8,951 nucleotides of DNA, taken from assembly GCA_016550425.1 (NCBI GenBank), contig JABXGS010000265.1, forward strand, positions 1-8,951. The letters are read 5' to 3'. The notes under the pieces are model-generated. The model saw only the letters and a list, made by a program, of their open reading frames with translations. It did not search any database and was not told the DNA's origin. Below are positions 1 to 6,871 of this stretch, one piece after another. Position numbers and translations under genes: made by a program. The stretch's first letter is position 1. The number at the start of each line of letters is the position of its first letter. The DNA is from an archaeon (GTDB taxonomy: Archaea > Asgardarchaeota > Hermodarchaeia > Hermodarchaeales > Hermodarchaeaceae).

Positions 1-253
1 ATAGGATAACGATAACAATTAAGTAAATGAGGATGAGTCCGTTTAAAATCGGTGCTAGATATACTCGCCAAAAGGACCCACGAATTCGTGGTAGCTGGTT
101 GGGTCCATATTTATCCAATCGGTTCAGAGCTTCGCCACTCATTAATCCATGCTCAAGATCTGTGTCAAGTTGTCTTTCCAACCTTGCCACAGTCTGACTA
201 TGGGGGTTGAGAATAACTTCCTGGTTTGATCGATTTTCTCCGCTAGAGGGCAT
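1..253 (-). CDS. P-type cation-transporting ATPase, N-terminal fragment cut by window edge
   Basis: The minus strand from the ATG at 253-251 is open to the window edge for 84 codons. The product begins MPSSGENRSN and contains the classic cation-ATPase N-terminal domain pattern: LERQLDTDLEHGLMSGEA, then RLDKYGPNQLP (about residues 25-55). It is followed by a basic stretch and the start of the first membrane helix (APILNGLILIYLIVIVIL, about 67-84). This domain precedes the ion-pumping core in P2/P3-type ATPases (Ca2+, H+ and related cations). The catalytic DKTG site lies outside the window, so substrate and intactness cannot be judged. A TAA lies in frame upstream and no other ATG intervenes, which supports this start. 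The Shine-Dalgarno is weak (AGGGA, 10 nt upstream). It lies 55 bp downstream of the Lon-like gene on the same strand and may be co-transcribed with it. Family call is confident; P2 versus P3 subfamily is not. Confidence 0.85.
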   Translation of the reverse strand, partial: MPSSGENRSNQEVILNPHSQTVARLERQLDTDLEHGLMSGEALNRLDKYGPNQLPRIRGSFWRVYLAPILNGLILIYLIVIVIL

Positions 254-308
254 ACAAGCTTTCCCTAGCAGGTTTTGCGTGGACTTTGCTTAAAAGTGAA
301 TTGCGCAG

Positions 309-2708
309 CTAATTTCCAACATCTGGTCGGTTATGTTCTCGCATGATATTTGCCATTTCACGTAACCGTTTATCCACTCGCCCCAAGATTGAATCGGTTG
401 GGAATTTTCCATCAGCCTGTCGTTTCCCAGCAGGCAAACCTGTTAATAGTTCAATGCCCTCTTCGATTGTATCAACTGAGAAGATGTGGAATTTTCCTGC
501 TTTGACTGCTTCGATGACTTCATCCTTAAGCATGAGGTTTTGAACATTAGATTTGGGAATAAGAACACCCTGATCGCCAGTTAAGCCAATTTCTTTGCAC
601 ACCGCAAAGTAACCCTCGATTTTTTGATTGACGCCACCAATAGCTTGTATATGACCGTGTTGGTTAACTGATCCTGTAACTGCAAATCGTTGTTGAATTG
701 GAACTTCAGAAAGGGCAGATAGCATAGCATAAAGCTCTGTGCTGCTGGCGCTATCTCCATCAACCCCTCCGTAGCTCTGTTCAAAGGTGATTCGGGCAGA
801 TAAGCTCAGGGGTTTATCTTGACCAAAGGTTTCGTGAAGGAATCCGGTAAGGATTTGGACTCCTTTGATTTGGATGGGACCACTGAGTTGGGCTTCTCGT
901 TCGATGTCAATTACTTGGCCGCGTCCTGGTGCTACTGTTGCTGTGATGCGGGAGGGTTGTCCGAAAGTGAAGTCACCCAGGGATAGTACTGAAAGCCCAT
1001 TGATTTGCCCTACAGCGTCTCCCTTGGTATCGATGAGCACCACGCCTTTCTTAATATACTCGCGGATTTTTTCCGCGTATAAGCTGGATCGGAAATAACG
1101 TTCATCAATAGTCTTTTTGATGTGGGATAATCTGATCTCTTTTTTACCCTCCTTTTTTGCATAGAAGTTGGCTTCACGGATCACATCTGAGACGACATCG
1201 AATCGCGTTGATAGTTTGTCTTGATTATCTGCCAGCCGGGAGCTGAAATCCACGATTTCGGCGATAGCTTGAACAGTTAGGTGTAGAAGTGATTCTTTCT
1301 CCGTGAGCGTACAAACAAAATCACCATAAATTTTTACGGATTCTTGGTTGCGATCCATCGAGGTATCAAAATCCGCTTTTACTTTGAAAAGTTCGCGGAA
1401 ATCGGGGTCAAGCTGATAGAGCTGTTGATACCACAATGGTTCACCAACGAGTATAACTTTGAGCTTCAACGGTATTGGTTCAGGATGAAGAGTTTTGACA
1501 GTTAGGAACCCCATGGTCTCAGAGGCTTCTTCGATTACAACATGATCATGTTGAAGTGCGCGTTTTAGGGCGGGGTACGAGACTGGATTCATTAACATTT
1601 CCCGAACTGGGATGACAAGATATCCCCCATTAGCTCGGTGAATATCGCCTGCCCGAATCATGGTTGTGTCAGTCACTAAAGCACCAAAGCGGGGTTCCTT
1701 TTCTACGCGACCGAAGAGATTTGTGTATGTCGCATTGGAAACAATGACAATGGGTGCTCCATCCTGCTCTGAATGATCAACGATTAAATTTACTTTGTAG
1801 CGTTGAGCAAAATCTTCAGGTGATGGCATGCGAGCAGCTAGCATTGGTGGGAGTCCTTCGGGTTGACGTCCGATGAATTGGTTTAGGTTCTCAATCAAAT
1901 CGTCGGAGAGCTCATGAACCCATTTTATCGCTTTTTCATTTCCTTGATATTCTTCTTCAAGCTCCGTAATTAGGGGTTCAAGGGTGAATCGAACTGCTTT
2001 CTCTTCCATTTGGCGGAGTTTTTCACGTAGTTCACGTTCTAAATTCCTAAGTTTTCGGAAAGTTGCGCGGAGTTCTATTTCCAGCGCACTGCGACGAGAT
2101 TCAATTTCCTTTCGAGCCTCAGGTTTTAATTGAGCAATCATTTCTGGCGTGATTGGTTGCCCTTTGATAATTGGTACCATCAATAATCCTGTTTGTGTGC
2201 CCTGTAAAACAAAGCCAGCTTCTTGTGCTTTCGATCGCATCTGCTCAGTTAATTGATCTCGTTGATCTTCGAAGAGCTGGCTTTGTTCTTCACGTTGTTT
2301 CGCGTATTCTTCACTTTCTAACATTTGTTGTATTGATGTTCGAGAAGCTTCAATAAAGCGATCAATCTTACTAACAAAGACCTTCCCCATCCCAGCCGGA
2401 AACTCGAGAGCCATTGGTTTAAATTGGTTTGAATAATTAGTTACATAACACCAATCTGAGGGGACGGGTTGAGTTGCTGCAATTTCTTTTAAATAACGTT
2501 CGATTGCTGTAGATCGACCTGTGCCGGGCATTCCTGCCACATAGATATTGAATCCCTTATCGGGAATTTCTAATCCGAATTGCATGGCATTGAGAGCACG
2601 AGGCTGTCCCACAACCCCTTCCAGGGGAGATAACTCTGCACTCGTCTTACACGTGAATTCGCTTATCTGACATCGTGCTCGTAGCTGTTTTTCATCTAAT
2701 TTCGGCAA
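309..2708 (-). CDS. Lon-like ATP-dependent protease (AAA_32 / LonC-type, 799 aa)
   Basis: This is a soluble ATP-driven serine protease of the large Lon-like family that has no N-terminal Lon substrate domain. A Walker A motif (GMPGTGRST, residues 59-67) is near the N-terminus. A long charged helical, probably coiled-coil, region fills about 125-265. The second half of the AAA module has RANGGYLVI (358-366) where Walker B is expected and a sensor-like stretch KVILVGEP (417-424). The Lon C-terminal protease domain runs from about 570 to 755: the nucleophile is expected to be Ser653 in GDSAS and its partner Lys696 in GGVNQKIEG. About 800 aa is usual for this family. The start codon is TTG, chosen because GGAGATGAT lies 5 nt upstream. 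A TATA-like box further upstream suggests its own promoter. The likely role is protein quality control; the substrate is unknown. One oddity is that the position I would align with a Walker B acidic residue appears to be Pro367, with Glu370 nearby. Confidence 0.93.
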   Translation of the reverse strand: MPKLDEKQLRARCQISEFTCKTSAELSPLEGVVGQPRALNAMQFGLEIPDKGFNIYVAGMPGTGRSTAIERYLKEIAATQPVPSDWCYVTNYSNQFKPMALEFPAGMGKVFVSKIDRFIEASRTSIQQMLESEEYAKQREEQSQLFEDQRDQLTEQMRSKAQEAGFVLQGTQTGLLMVPIIKGQPITPEMIAQLKPEARKEIESRRSALEIELRATFRKLRNLERELREKLRQMEEKAVRFTLEPLITELEEEYQGNEKAIKWVHELSDDLIENLNQFIGRQPEGLPPMLAARMPSPEDFAQRYKVNLIVDHSEQDGAPIVIVSNATYTNLFGRVEKEPRFGALVTDTTMIRAGDIHRANGGYLVIPVREMLMNPVSYPALKRALQHDHVVIEEASETMGFLTVKTLHPEPIPLKLKVILVGEPLWYQQLYQLDPDFRELFKVKADFDTSMDRNQESVKIYGDFVCTLTEKESLLHLTVQAIAEIVDFSSRLADNQDKLSTRFDVVSDVIREANFYAKKEGKKEIRLSHIKKTIDERYFRSSLYAEKIREYIKKGVVLIDTKGDAVGQINGLSVLSLGDFTFGQPSRITATVAPGRGQVIDIEREAQLSGPIQIKGVQILTGFLHETFGQDKPLSLSARITFEQSYGGVDGDSASSTELYAMLSALSEVPIQQRFAVTGSVNQHGHIQAIGGVNQKIEGYFAVCKEIGLTGDQGVLIPKSNVQNLMLKDEVIEAVKAGKFHIFSVDTIEEGIELLTGLPAGKRQADGKFPTDSILGRVDKRLREMANIMREHNRPDVGN

Positions 2709-2713
2709 TGTCT

Positions 2714-2722
2714 ATCATCTCC
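2714..2722 (-). promoter_or_regulatory. Shine-Dalgarno site of the Lon-like gene
   Basis: Read on the minus strand this is GGAGATGAT, one mismatch from the archaeal/bacterial anti-SD complement GGAGGTGAT. It ends 5 nt before the TTG at 2708, which decides that unusual start codon. Confidence 0.75.
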
Positions 2723-2749
2723 AGAATGTGAAACAATTAGGAATATCTC

Positions 2750-2758
2750 CTATTTAAG
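2750..2758 (-). promoter_or_regulatory. Candidate archaeal TATA box for the Lon-like gene
   Basis: The minus strand reads CTTAAATAG, close to archaeal TATA-box sequences. With the usual spacing of about 25 nt, transcription would start near 2728. That gives a leader of about 20 nt containing the strong Shine-Dalgarno. Based on sequence resemblance and spacing only. Confidence 0.4.
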
Positions 2759-2799
2759 AAACTTGAGGTTCCTCGATTTCATTAAGTGGAAGCCTTCAT

Positions 2800-3238
2800 T
2801 TATTTGGCCTTCGTGAGGTCTTTCACATGATAGCGTGCCAAGATAGAACAGATAACGCCGATTAGCTCTGACAGACTGAACATCAAGAAAAAAATAATCG
2901 ATCCAATTATTGGAAATATCATCGTAATTATCGTTAGAAACACCAGATTGGTCAAACCAAAGCCTGTACCTATACACCAATAAGGAATTTCCTAGTCCAG
3001 TAACGCTTCCGCTATAAGAAGTACACAACTACCAGCACAGTGACCCCCCCCAAAAAAAATCGCGAGTAATTCGGGAACAATTAATCTAAGCCGCACGATC
3101 GGTGGAACTTCCGGAATAACAATAGCACCAAGGATGAACGGCAATCACAACCACACCGGAACCCACCCCAGTCCAACCCGAAATAATAAGCAATAGACCA
3201 CCAATGATACTCAACACAATAGCATTCCGATTTTCCAT
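2800..3238 (-). pseudogene. Broken gene for a small multi-pass membrane protein
   Basis: No single frame is open, but four frame segments in the right order give one plausible membrane protein of about 145 residues. Segment 1, from the ATG at 3238, reads MENRNAIVLSIIGGLLLIISGWTG. Segment 2 (about 3144 to 3045) reads LPFILGAIVIPEVPPIV. Segment 3 (from 3044) reads VTVLVVVYFL, then TAG at 3014-3012, then RKRYWTRKFLIGV. Segment 4 (2970 to the TAA at 2802-2800) reads GTGFGLTNLVFL and ends HVKDLTKAK. Segments 1, 2 and 4 look like hydrophobic helices with glycine-rich turns, as in archaeal small membrane proteins of unknown function. At least three frame changes plus an in-frame TAG separate them. 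This is either a decayed gene or a cluster of sequencing errors: the switch from segment 2 to 3 sits on a C8A8 run at 3044-3059. The longer single-frame ORFs overlapping here look like shadows. Function unknown. Confidence 0.6.
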
Positions 3239-3441
3239 TATCATCAACGCACTACGGTAATGTCCACAAGACCGATTAGCCTTTAACAACCACCTACCTT
3301 TCTCAAAGACCCCCTCAACAAGCAATACCAGCATCGAACACACCCAATTAACGCCGTGAATCGTTGATAAAACCAAAATCTCTTAAGGCAGAACAGGACA
3401 TGAACCTACTACTCTGAAAACTTAAAGGCAGTTGACCCACA
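3239..3441. other. Intergenic region upstream of the hydrogenase large subunit
   Basis: About 200 bp between the minus-strand broken gene and the plus-strand hydrogenase gene. It should hold divergent promoters. The plus strand is rich in A and C. The related words CTTAAGGCAG (3382-3391) and CTTAAAGGCAG (3421-3431) occur about 40 nt apart; the first could be a poor TATA box and the second holds only a weak ribosome-binding site. I see no RNA gene and no hydrogenase small-subunit gene here. Confidence 0.4.
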
Positions 3442-4647
3442 ATGGCAAAACAACCCATGACCATGACCATACCAATCGGTCCTCAACACCCCGCCCTCAA
3501 AGAACCCGAAAACTTCACAATCACCGTTGACGGAGAGATCGTCGTCGACGTTGACCCCCGTATCGGCTACGTTCACAGAGGAATTGAAAAGGCATTTGAG
3601 AGCCGAAGCTTCAGCCAAAACGTTTACCTTGCTGAACGCATCTGCGGCATCTGCTCACAATCCCACACCACTTGTTATGTCCAAGCCGTAGAAGAGATTC
3701 TCGATTTAGATGTGCCACCACGTGGCTTATACATTCGGGGCATCATGAATGAGTTGAACCGAATTCACAGCCACATTCTCTGGCTGGGCGTTGCAGGTCA
3801 CGAGATTGGCTGGGATACCCTCTTCCATTACTCGTGGCGAGACCGCGAATACGCCATGGACGTCATCGAAGAGATCTGTGGGAATCGGGTCAATTATGCC
3901 AATAACATCATTGGTGGCGTCCGCCATGATATCACGAAAGACCAAGTGCCATCCATGGTTGACCGGATGGAAAAAATCCGAGACCGAATGCAACATTATC
4001 TGAACTTAATTTTAAAGGAACAAACCATTCTTGATCGTGCTTTAGGCGTCGGTATTCTCGAAACAGAAGTCGGGAAAGCCCTCTGCGCTACCGGTCCCAC
4101 AGCTCGAGCCTCTGATATCAACTGGGACGTCCGCAACACCCAACCTCGTACTCCTTACAAGGAAAGTGAAGGCAAACACTGGGAAACCCGAACCTCCGAC
4201 CTCTGCGACGTCGCCGGCCGTGTAGTCGTCCGCATCCTCGAAGTCATCGACTCCTGCAATTGCTGCATCGACTGGCTCAACAACCTCCCCCGAGGCGATA
4301 TCAGCGTCCGCGCCCCTCGCCGCGTCCCACCCGGTCACGCCCTCAGCACCTTCGAAGCCCCCCGCGGCGAAGTCGTCCACTACGTCGTCAGCAACGGTAG
4401 CGACAAACCCGAACGCCACAAAGCCCGCGCTCCCACCCTCGGCAACATTCCCTCCGTTGTCGAAATCCTCAAAGGTGGAAAAATAGCAGATGTGCCTATC
4501 GCATTGGCTTCAATCGATCCCTGTTTTAGCTGTACTGACAGAATCATCCTGGCTTACCCGGATGGATCGAAAGAAGAGAAGCCGTGGGCGTGGTTTGAGC
4601 AGAAGAGTCGGGAAGAGCGGGAACGCGTGAAGTCGTGGCGCCGGTAA
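3442..4647 (+). CDS. Group 4 [NiFe] hydrogenase large subunit (EchE/MbhL/NuoD-like)
   Basis: This is the catalytic subunit of a membrane-bound energy-converting hydrogenase, expected on the cytoplasmic side and holding the Ni-Fe(CN)2CO site. The N-terminal IPIGPQHPAL (10-19) is typical of the NuoD/large-subunit family. Both cysteine pairs that bind the metals are present: RICGIC (C68, C71, with H75 following) and DPCFSC (C361, C364, followed by TDR). This distinguishes it from Nuo/Fpo NuoD proteins, which have lost these cysteines. At 401 aa it is near the family norm, but 34 residues follow the DPCxxCTDR motif (from IILAYPDGS to the KSWRR end). They may be a peptide removed during maturation. 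The ATG at 3442 lacks a strong Shine-Dalgarno; ATGs 5 and 7 codons later are alternatives. No small subunit is adjacent, while NuoH- and NuoI-like genes follow 2.9 kb downstream. Codon use changes abruptly near 4480, and pieces of the 3' end recur downstream. Confidence 0.93.
   Translation: MAKQPMTMTIPIGPQHPALKEPENFTITVDGEIVVDVDPRIGYVHRGIEKAFESRSFSQNVYLAERICGICSQSHTTCYVQAVEEILDLDVPPRGLYIRGIMNELNRIHSHILWLGVAGHEIGWDTLFHYSWRDREYAMDVIEEICGNRVNYANNIIGGVRHDITKDQVPSMVDRMEKIRDRMQHYLNLILKEQTILDRALGVGILETEVGKALCATGPTARASDINWDVRNTQPRTPYKESEGKHWETRTSDLCDVAGRVVVRILEVIDSCNCCIDWLNNLPRGDISVRAPRRVPPGHALSTFEAPRGEVVHYVVSNGSDKPERHKARAPTLGNIPSVVEILKGGKIADVPIALASIDPCFSCTDRIILAYPDGSKEEKPWAWFEQKSREERERVKSWRR
4540..4647 (+). 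repeat. Hydrogenase tail repeat, intact copy 1
   Basis: This is the segment after the last nickel ligand, encoding R367 to the C-terminus. Its first part (4570-4595) is identical for 26 nt to 5302-5327. Its last part (4606-4648) matches 5855-5897 at 41 of 43 positions. Codons from 4561 to the stop end in C only 2 times out of 29, unlike the upstream gene body. Confidence 0.85.
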
Positions 4648-4766
4648 TTCGCTTCACATCTTTAGAATGGGCGTACCGTTTCCAAATTGCGTATTAATTC
4701 ATATTGTTAGTGCTAGTATTTGCGAAAAGCAATTAGTGATCTGCAGCAATAAACGAATTGATTGAT

Positions 4767-5168
4767 ATGAAGACTGCAGGAGAATTAACCGAAGACGAAT
4801 GGAAGAAGAAACTGTCAAAAGAAGAGTATTTTGTGTTGCGAGAGAAAGGGACAGAACGCCCTTTCACAGGAAAATATTGGAAACACAAAGAGAAGGGCAC
4901 TTACAAATGTGCAGGTTGTGGTGTCGAACTCTTTTCATCTGACGCAAAATTCGATTCTGGTTGTGGTTGGCCGAGTTTTTATGATGCCCTAGATAAAGAC
5001 AAAATTGAAGAGAAACTCGATCTTACTCATAGTATGCGACGAATAGAAGTCCTGTGTAAGAACTGTGGTGGCCATCTTGGACATGTTTTTGACGATGGAC
5101 CTAGAGCTAAAACAGGTTTACGCTACTGCATTAATTCAGTCTCACTCGATTTTAAAAAGAACGAGTAG
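4767..5168 (+). CDS. msrB: Peptide-methionine (R)-S-oxide reductase MsrB
   Basis: This enzyme reduces the R-epimer of methionine sulfoxide in proteins (and less well as free amino acid), a repair step after oxidative damage in the cytoplasm. Numbering from the ATG at 4767 (133 aa), the structural zinc site is complete: C48 and C51 (KCAGC) with C97 and C100 (CKNC). The SGCGWPSF motif (64-71) carries C66, the likely resolving cysteine. The catalytic Cys121 is in LRYCINS, and the conserved histidines of [12 protein letters not shown] are present (H103, H106). Length is normal for a stand-alone MsrB. A TTG at 4758 in the same frame is an alternative start; neither has a clear ribosome-binding site. 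The gene is complete and sits between the hydrogenase large subunit and the first extra tail copy. It has no functional link to hydrogenase that I know of beyond repair under oxidative stress. Confidence 0.95.
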   Translation: MKTAGELTEDEWKKKLSKEEYFVLREKGTERPFTGKYWKHKEKGTYKCAGCGVELFSSDAKFDSGCGWPSFYDALDKDKIEEKLDLTHSMRRIEVLCKNCGGHLGHVFDDGPRAKTGLRYCINSVSLDFKKNE

Positions 5169-5190
5169 TTCTTTTCTCTAAAAGAATTTT
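5167..5190 (+). terminator. Candidate terminator after msrB
   Basis: Directly after the msrB stop, TTCTTTT (5169-5175) can pair with AAAAGAA (5180-5186) across a CTCT loop, followed by TTTT. A second short hairpin follows: GGGATT (5195-5200), loop CATT, AATCCC (5205-5210). The first stem is A/T-rich and weak, but the T-rich tract suits archaeal termination. Confidence 0.4.
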
Positions 5191-5271
5191 CTTAGGGATT
5201 CATTAATCCCCAGTTAGCATAATAAATGAAGCTGCTAAGTTGAAGAAGATTTGACCAGAAATTGTGTGAAA

Positions 5272-5373
5272 CGGATTATCCTTGCTTATCCTGATGACTC
5301 AAAAGAAGAGAAGCCGTGGGCGTGGTTCCAGCAGAAGCGTCGTGGAGCACGCGATCAAGCAAAAGTGTGGTGA
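5272..5373 (+). pseudogene. Partial hydrogenase large-subunit tail, copy 2
   Basis: The frame reads RIILAYPDDSKEEKPWAWF and continues QQKRRGARDQAKVW to a TGA. The first 22 residues match the hydrogenase C-terminal tail at 20 positions; the end has diverged but keeps the same pattern of basic residues and a near-terminal Trp. The open frame begins just after a TAA at 5236-5238 with VEEDLTRNCVK, of which only the Cys before the tail may correspond to the last nickel ligand. No catalytic domain precedes it, so this is a remnant of a large-subunit gene rather than a gene. The DNA at 5302-5327 is identical to 4570-4595. Confidence 0.75.
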
Positions 5374-5842
5374 CGCTAGGTTATCTACGTATCTTGAAAG
5401 CTAGCTCAAAATGAGTTGCAATCTTAGCAGTGTCTAGAGTACACGGGCTTTTTCGTGATTACCCGCTTTGTCGTTTAAGCATTTTTGTCAGGTGAAACAC
5501 GGAGCGATTCACTGAATGTTGATTGCGCCCCTCAAAGAAGCGCACCTCAGCACGTTTTCTTGCAATCGTTGCATCGATTTTTTGGTGATCAGCGGGTATA
5601 CTGCTGAGGGGTCCGCGCATTGCTGCAATGTATGCCGCCCAGCGTCGATCATGCGCTTTTCCATTATGGTCTTGGACGCGGTTTTTGATGCCTTTCGCCT
5701 CCAAGCTAGAAGAGAGTAATCAGAGCATAAATAATTACTGGAATTGGGTGTTGCTCTCTGTATTTCTAGATGTTTCAAGTAAACGAATCGGATGATTTTT
5801 GCGTATTCCGATGGGAGGTGTGAGAAACCACTACGAATCTAG
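5374..5842. other. Region without a recognised gene between tail copies 2 and 3
   Basis: No ORF here is convincing. The longest reasonable frame is on the minus strand (5719 to 5459). It has no ATG; TTG at 5704 is the first plausible start. It reads, in part, DRRWAAYIAAMRGPLSS and IARKRAEVRFFEGRNQ, a basic protein I do not recognise. Overlapping frames on both strands are similarly long, so coding status is open. It may be a relic of an inserted sequence. I see no tRNA, no clear terminal inverted repeats and no CRISPR-like repeats. Confidence 0.35.
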
Positions 5843-5896
5843 TTCCAGGCGAAAAGTCGGGAAGAGCACGAACGCGTGAAGTCGTGGCGCCGGTAA
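5843..5896 (+). pseudogene. Partial hydrogenase large-subunit tail, copy 3
   Basis: The frame reads FQAKSREEHERVKSWRR and stops at TAA. It matches the last 17 residues of the intact hydrogenase subunit at 14 positions. DNA 5855-5897 matches 4606-4648 at 41 of 43. Just upstream, TAG stands where the intact gene has the TGG of the WAWF motif, and similarity ends there. This copy is much closer to copy 1 at the 3' end than copy 2 is, so it likely arose by a separate, later event. Confidence 0.78.
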
Positions 5897-5990
5897 TAAT
5901 TAATATGTTTTTTCTTATCCATTGATATAGTTTTCTTATTTAATGAGAATACTTATAGCCTGTTAAGTCACATAAGATCCTGTGGTGTCA

Positions 5991-6845
5991 ATGTCGACAA
6001 CCGTTGCAGTAGTAGATAGTGATTCGTTTCATGAGGCTGTTGACCTCATAGGTGGTGTAGACAGCCTGAATTCACCAGGGAGACAGGTCGTGGTAAAGGT
6101 GGGGATTTACAATCCGGAGACCGGCATCTGTACTACGGTTAAGACCTTGAATGCAATCACGGCGGTCTTTGATAAGGCTTCAGCGATTCGTGTGGTTGAG
6201 TCGGATAGCGGGGCAGGACCGGGGCTAGAACGGTTGCAGGTATGGGCGGACTGTTTTAATGATCGGGTGGTTCCTTTCAATCTCTCTGATGACCCAGAGA
6301 CCCGAGAGGTCGAGGTGGCTAGTGAAAGCGTTCCTTTTTCCCATATTCTGTTGGAGCCGAACACGTTTGTTAGTACACATGTGCCCCGGCGCTATGAGGA
6401 AGCGGGTGATGAGGATTTGATGAATATGGGTTTTGTTACCAAGAATCTGTTAGGTTTGATTTTAGATACCAAGAAATTCCGATTCCATGATCAGCTTCCG
6501 ACGGCATTGATGGATATGTATGAGGCTGTTGGGGGAATCGACTTAGCAGTATTGGATGCAACGCATGTCTTTCTGGGATGGAAAAAGAAACGAATCACTG
6601 TGTCCCCAAAATTGTTGATCGTCGGTAAGGATGCTTTTGCGGTTGAGGCAGTTGGGGCTCACTTGGTGGGCTTTGATCCATCAGAAATGCCTGTTTTAAG
6701 GGAAGCTCAGAAGAGGAAACTAGGCGTAATTGATCTGGATGAGATCGATGTCATTGGCGATATTGAAGGACCGAAACAGATGATAATGAAAGCCTTTGGT
6801 GGATTGTTACCTAAAAAGGAACGAAAAGCGCGGAGAATGGAATAG
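5991..6845 (+). CDS. DUF362 domain protein
   Basis: A soluble protein of 284 aa (from the ATG at 5991) with the DUF362 fold pattern. An N-terminal strand and loop holds VVVKVGIYNP. ESDSGAGPG follows in the middle. Then comes VTKNLLGLI with a nearby histidine (KFRFHDQLP). The C-terminal half has IDLAVLDATHVFLGW, VGKDAFAVEAVGAHLVGFDPSEMPVL and REAQKRKLG, the usual DUF362 ending. The biochemical role of the family is not established. Some members carry a ferredoxin domain; this one has none and no CxxC motif. GTG at 5982 in frame is an alternative start. ACTTATA at 5951-5957 could be a TATA box placing transcription start close to either start codon, i.e. nearly leaderless. The gene follows tail copy 3 and is not tightly linked to a neighbour, so its placement within a hydrogenase locus may be accidental. 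Confidence 0.85.
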   Translation: MSTTVAVVDSDSFHEAVDLIGGVDSLNSPGRQVVVKVGIYNPETGICTTVKTLNAITAVFDKASAIRVVESDSGAGPGLERLQVWADCFNDRVVPFNLSDDPETREVEVASESVPFSHILLEPNTFVSTHVPRRYEEAGDEDLMNMGFVTKNLLGLILDTKKFRFHDQLPTALMDMYEAVGGIDLAVLDATHVFLGWKKKRITVSPKLLIVGKDAFAVEAVGAHLVGFDPSEMPVLREAQKRKLGVIDLDEIDVIGDIEGPKQMIMKAFGGLLPKKERKARRME

Positions 6846-6857
6846 TGCCATATCGTG

Positions 6858-6871
6858 TTTCTTTTTCTTAT
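6858..6871 (+). terminator. Candidate T-rich terminator after the DUF362 gene
   Basis: The pyrimidine run GTTTCTTTTTCTTA begins 13 nt after the DUF362 stop. Archaeal RNA polymerase can terminate at such U-rich tracts without a hairpin. It lies in the short region between convergent genes, which fits. No hairpin supports it. Confidence 0.35.

Noticed and set aside
30..40. GGATGAGTCC resembling part of a hammerhead ribozyme core
   Set aside because: The invariant CUGAUGA and GAAA elements are not both present, and the stretch codes for the ATPase.
74..106. Hairpin: GGACCCA pairs with TGGGTCC, with a nested palindrome CCACGAATTCGTGG
   Set aside because: It lies inside the P-type ATPase coding region, where the reading frame fully explains the sequence.
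3012..3014. In-frame TAG in the broken membrane gene as a possible pyrrolysine codon
   Set aside because: The gene is also frameshifted on both sides and there is no sign of pyrrolysine machinery in the window.
2750..3028. 92-codon minus-strand ORF
   Set aside because: Its protein is not membrane-like or family-like; the convincing reading of this DNA uses other frames (the broken membrane-protein gene).
5324..5848. GTTCCAG at both ends of the unexplained stretch, as a target-site duplication of an inserted element
   Set aside because: Tail copy 2 continues to resemble the tail past its GTTCCAG, so the stretch does not start there. No terminal inverted repeats were seen. Kept only as a remark.
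5374..5981. Search for a tRNA or other structured RNA gene
   Set aside because: No T-loop or anticodon-arm pattern was found; only short hairpins of 4-6 bp occur.
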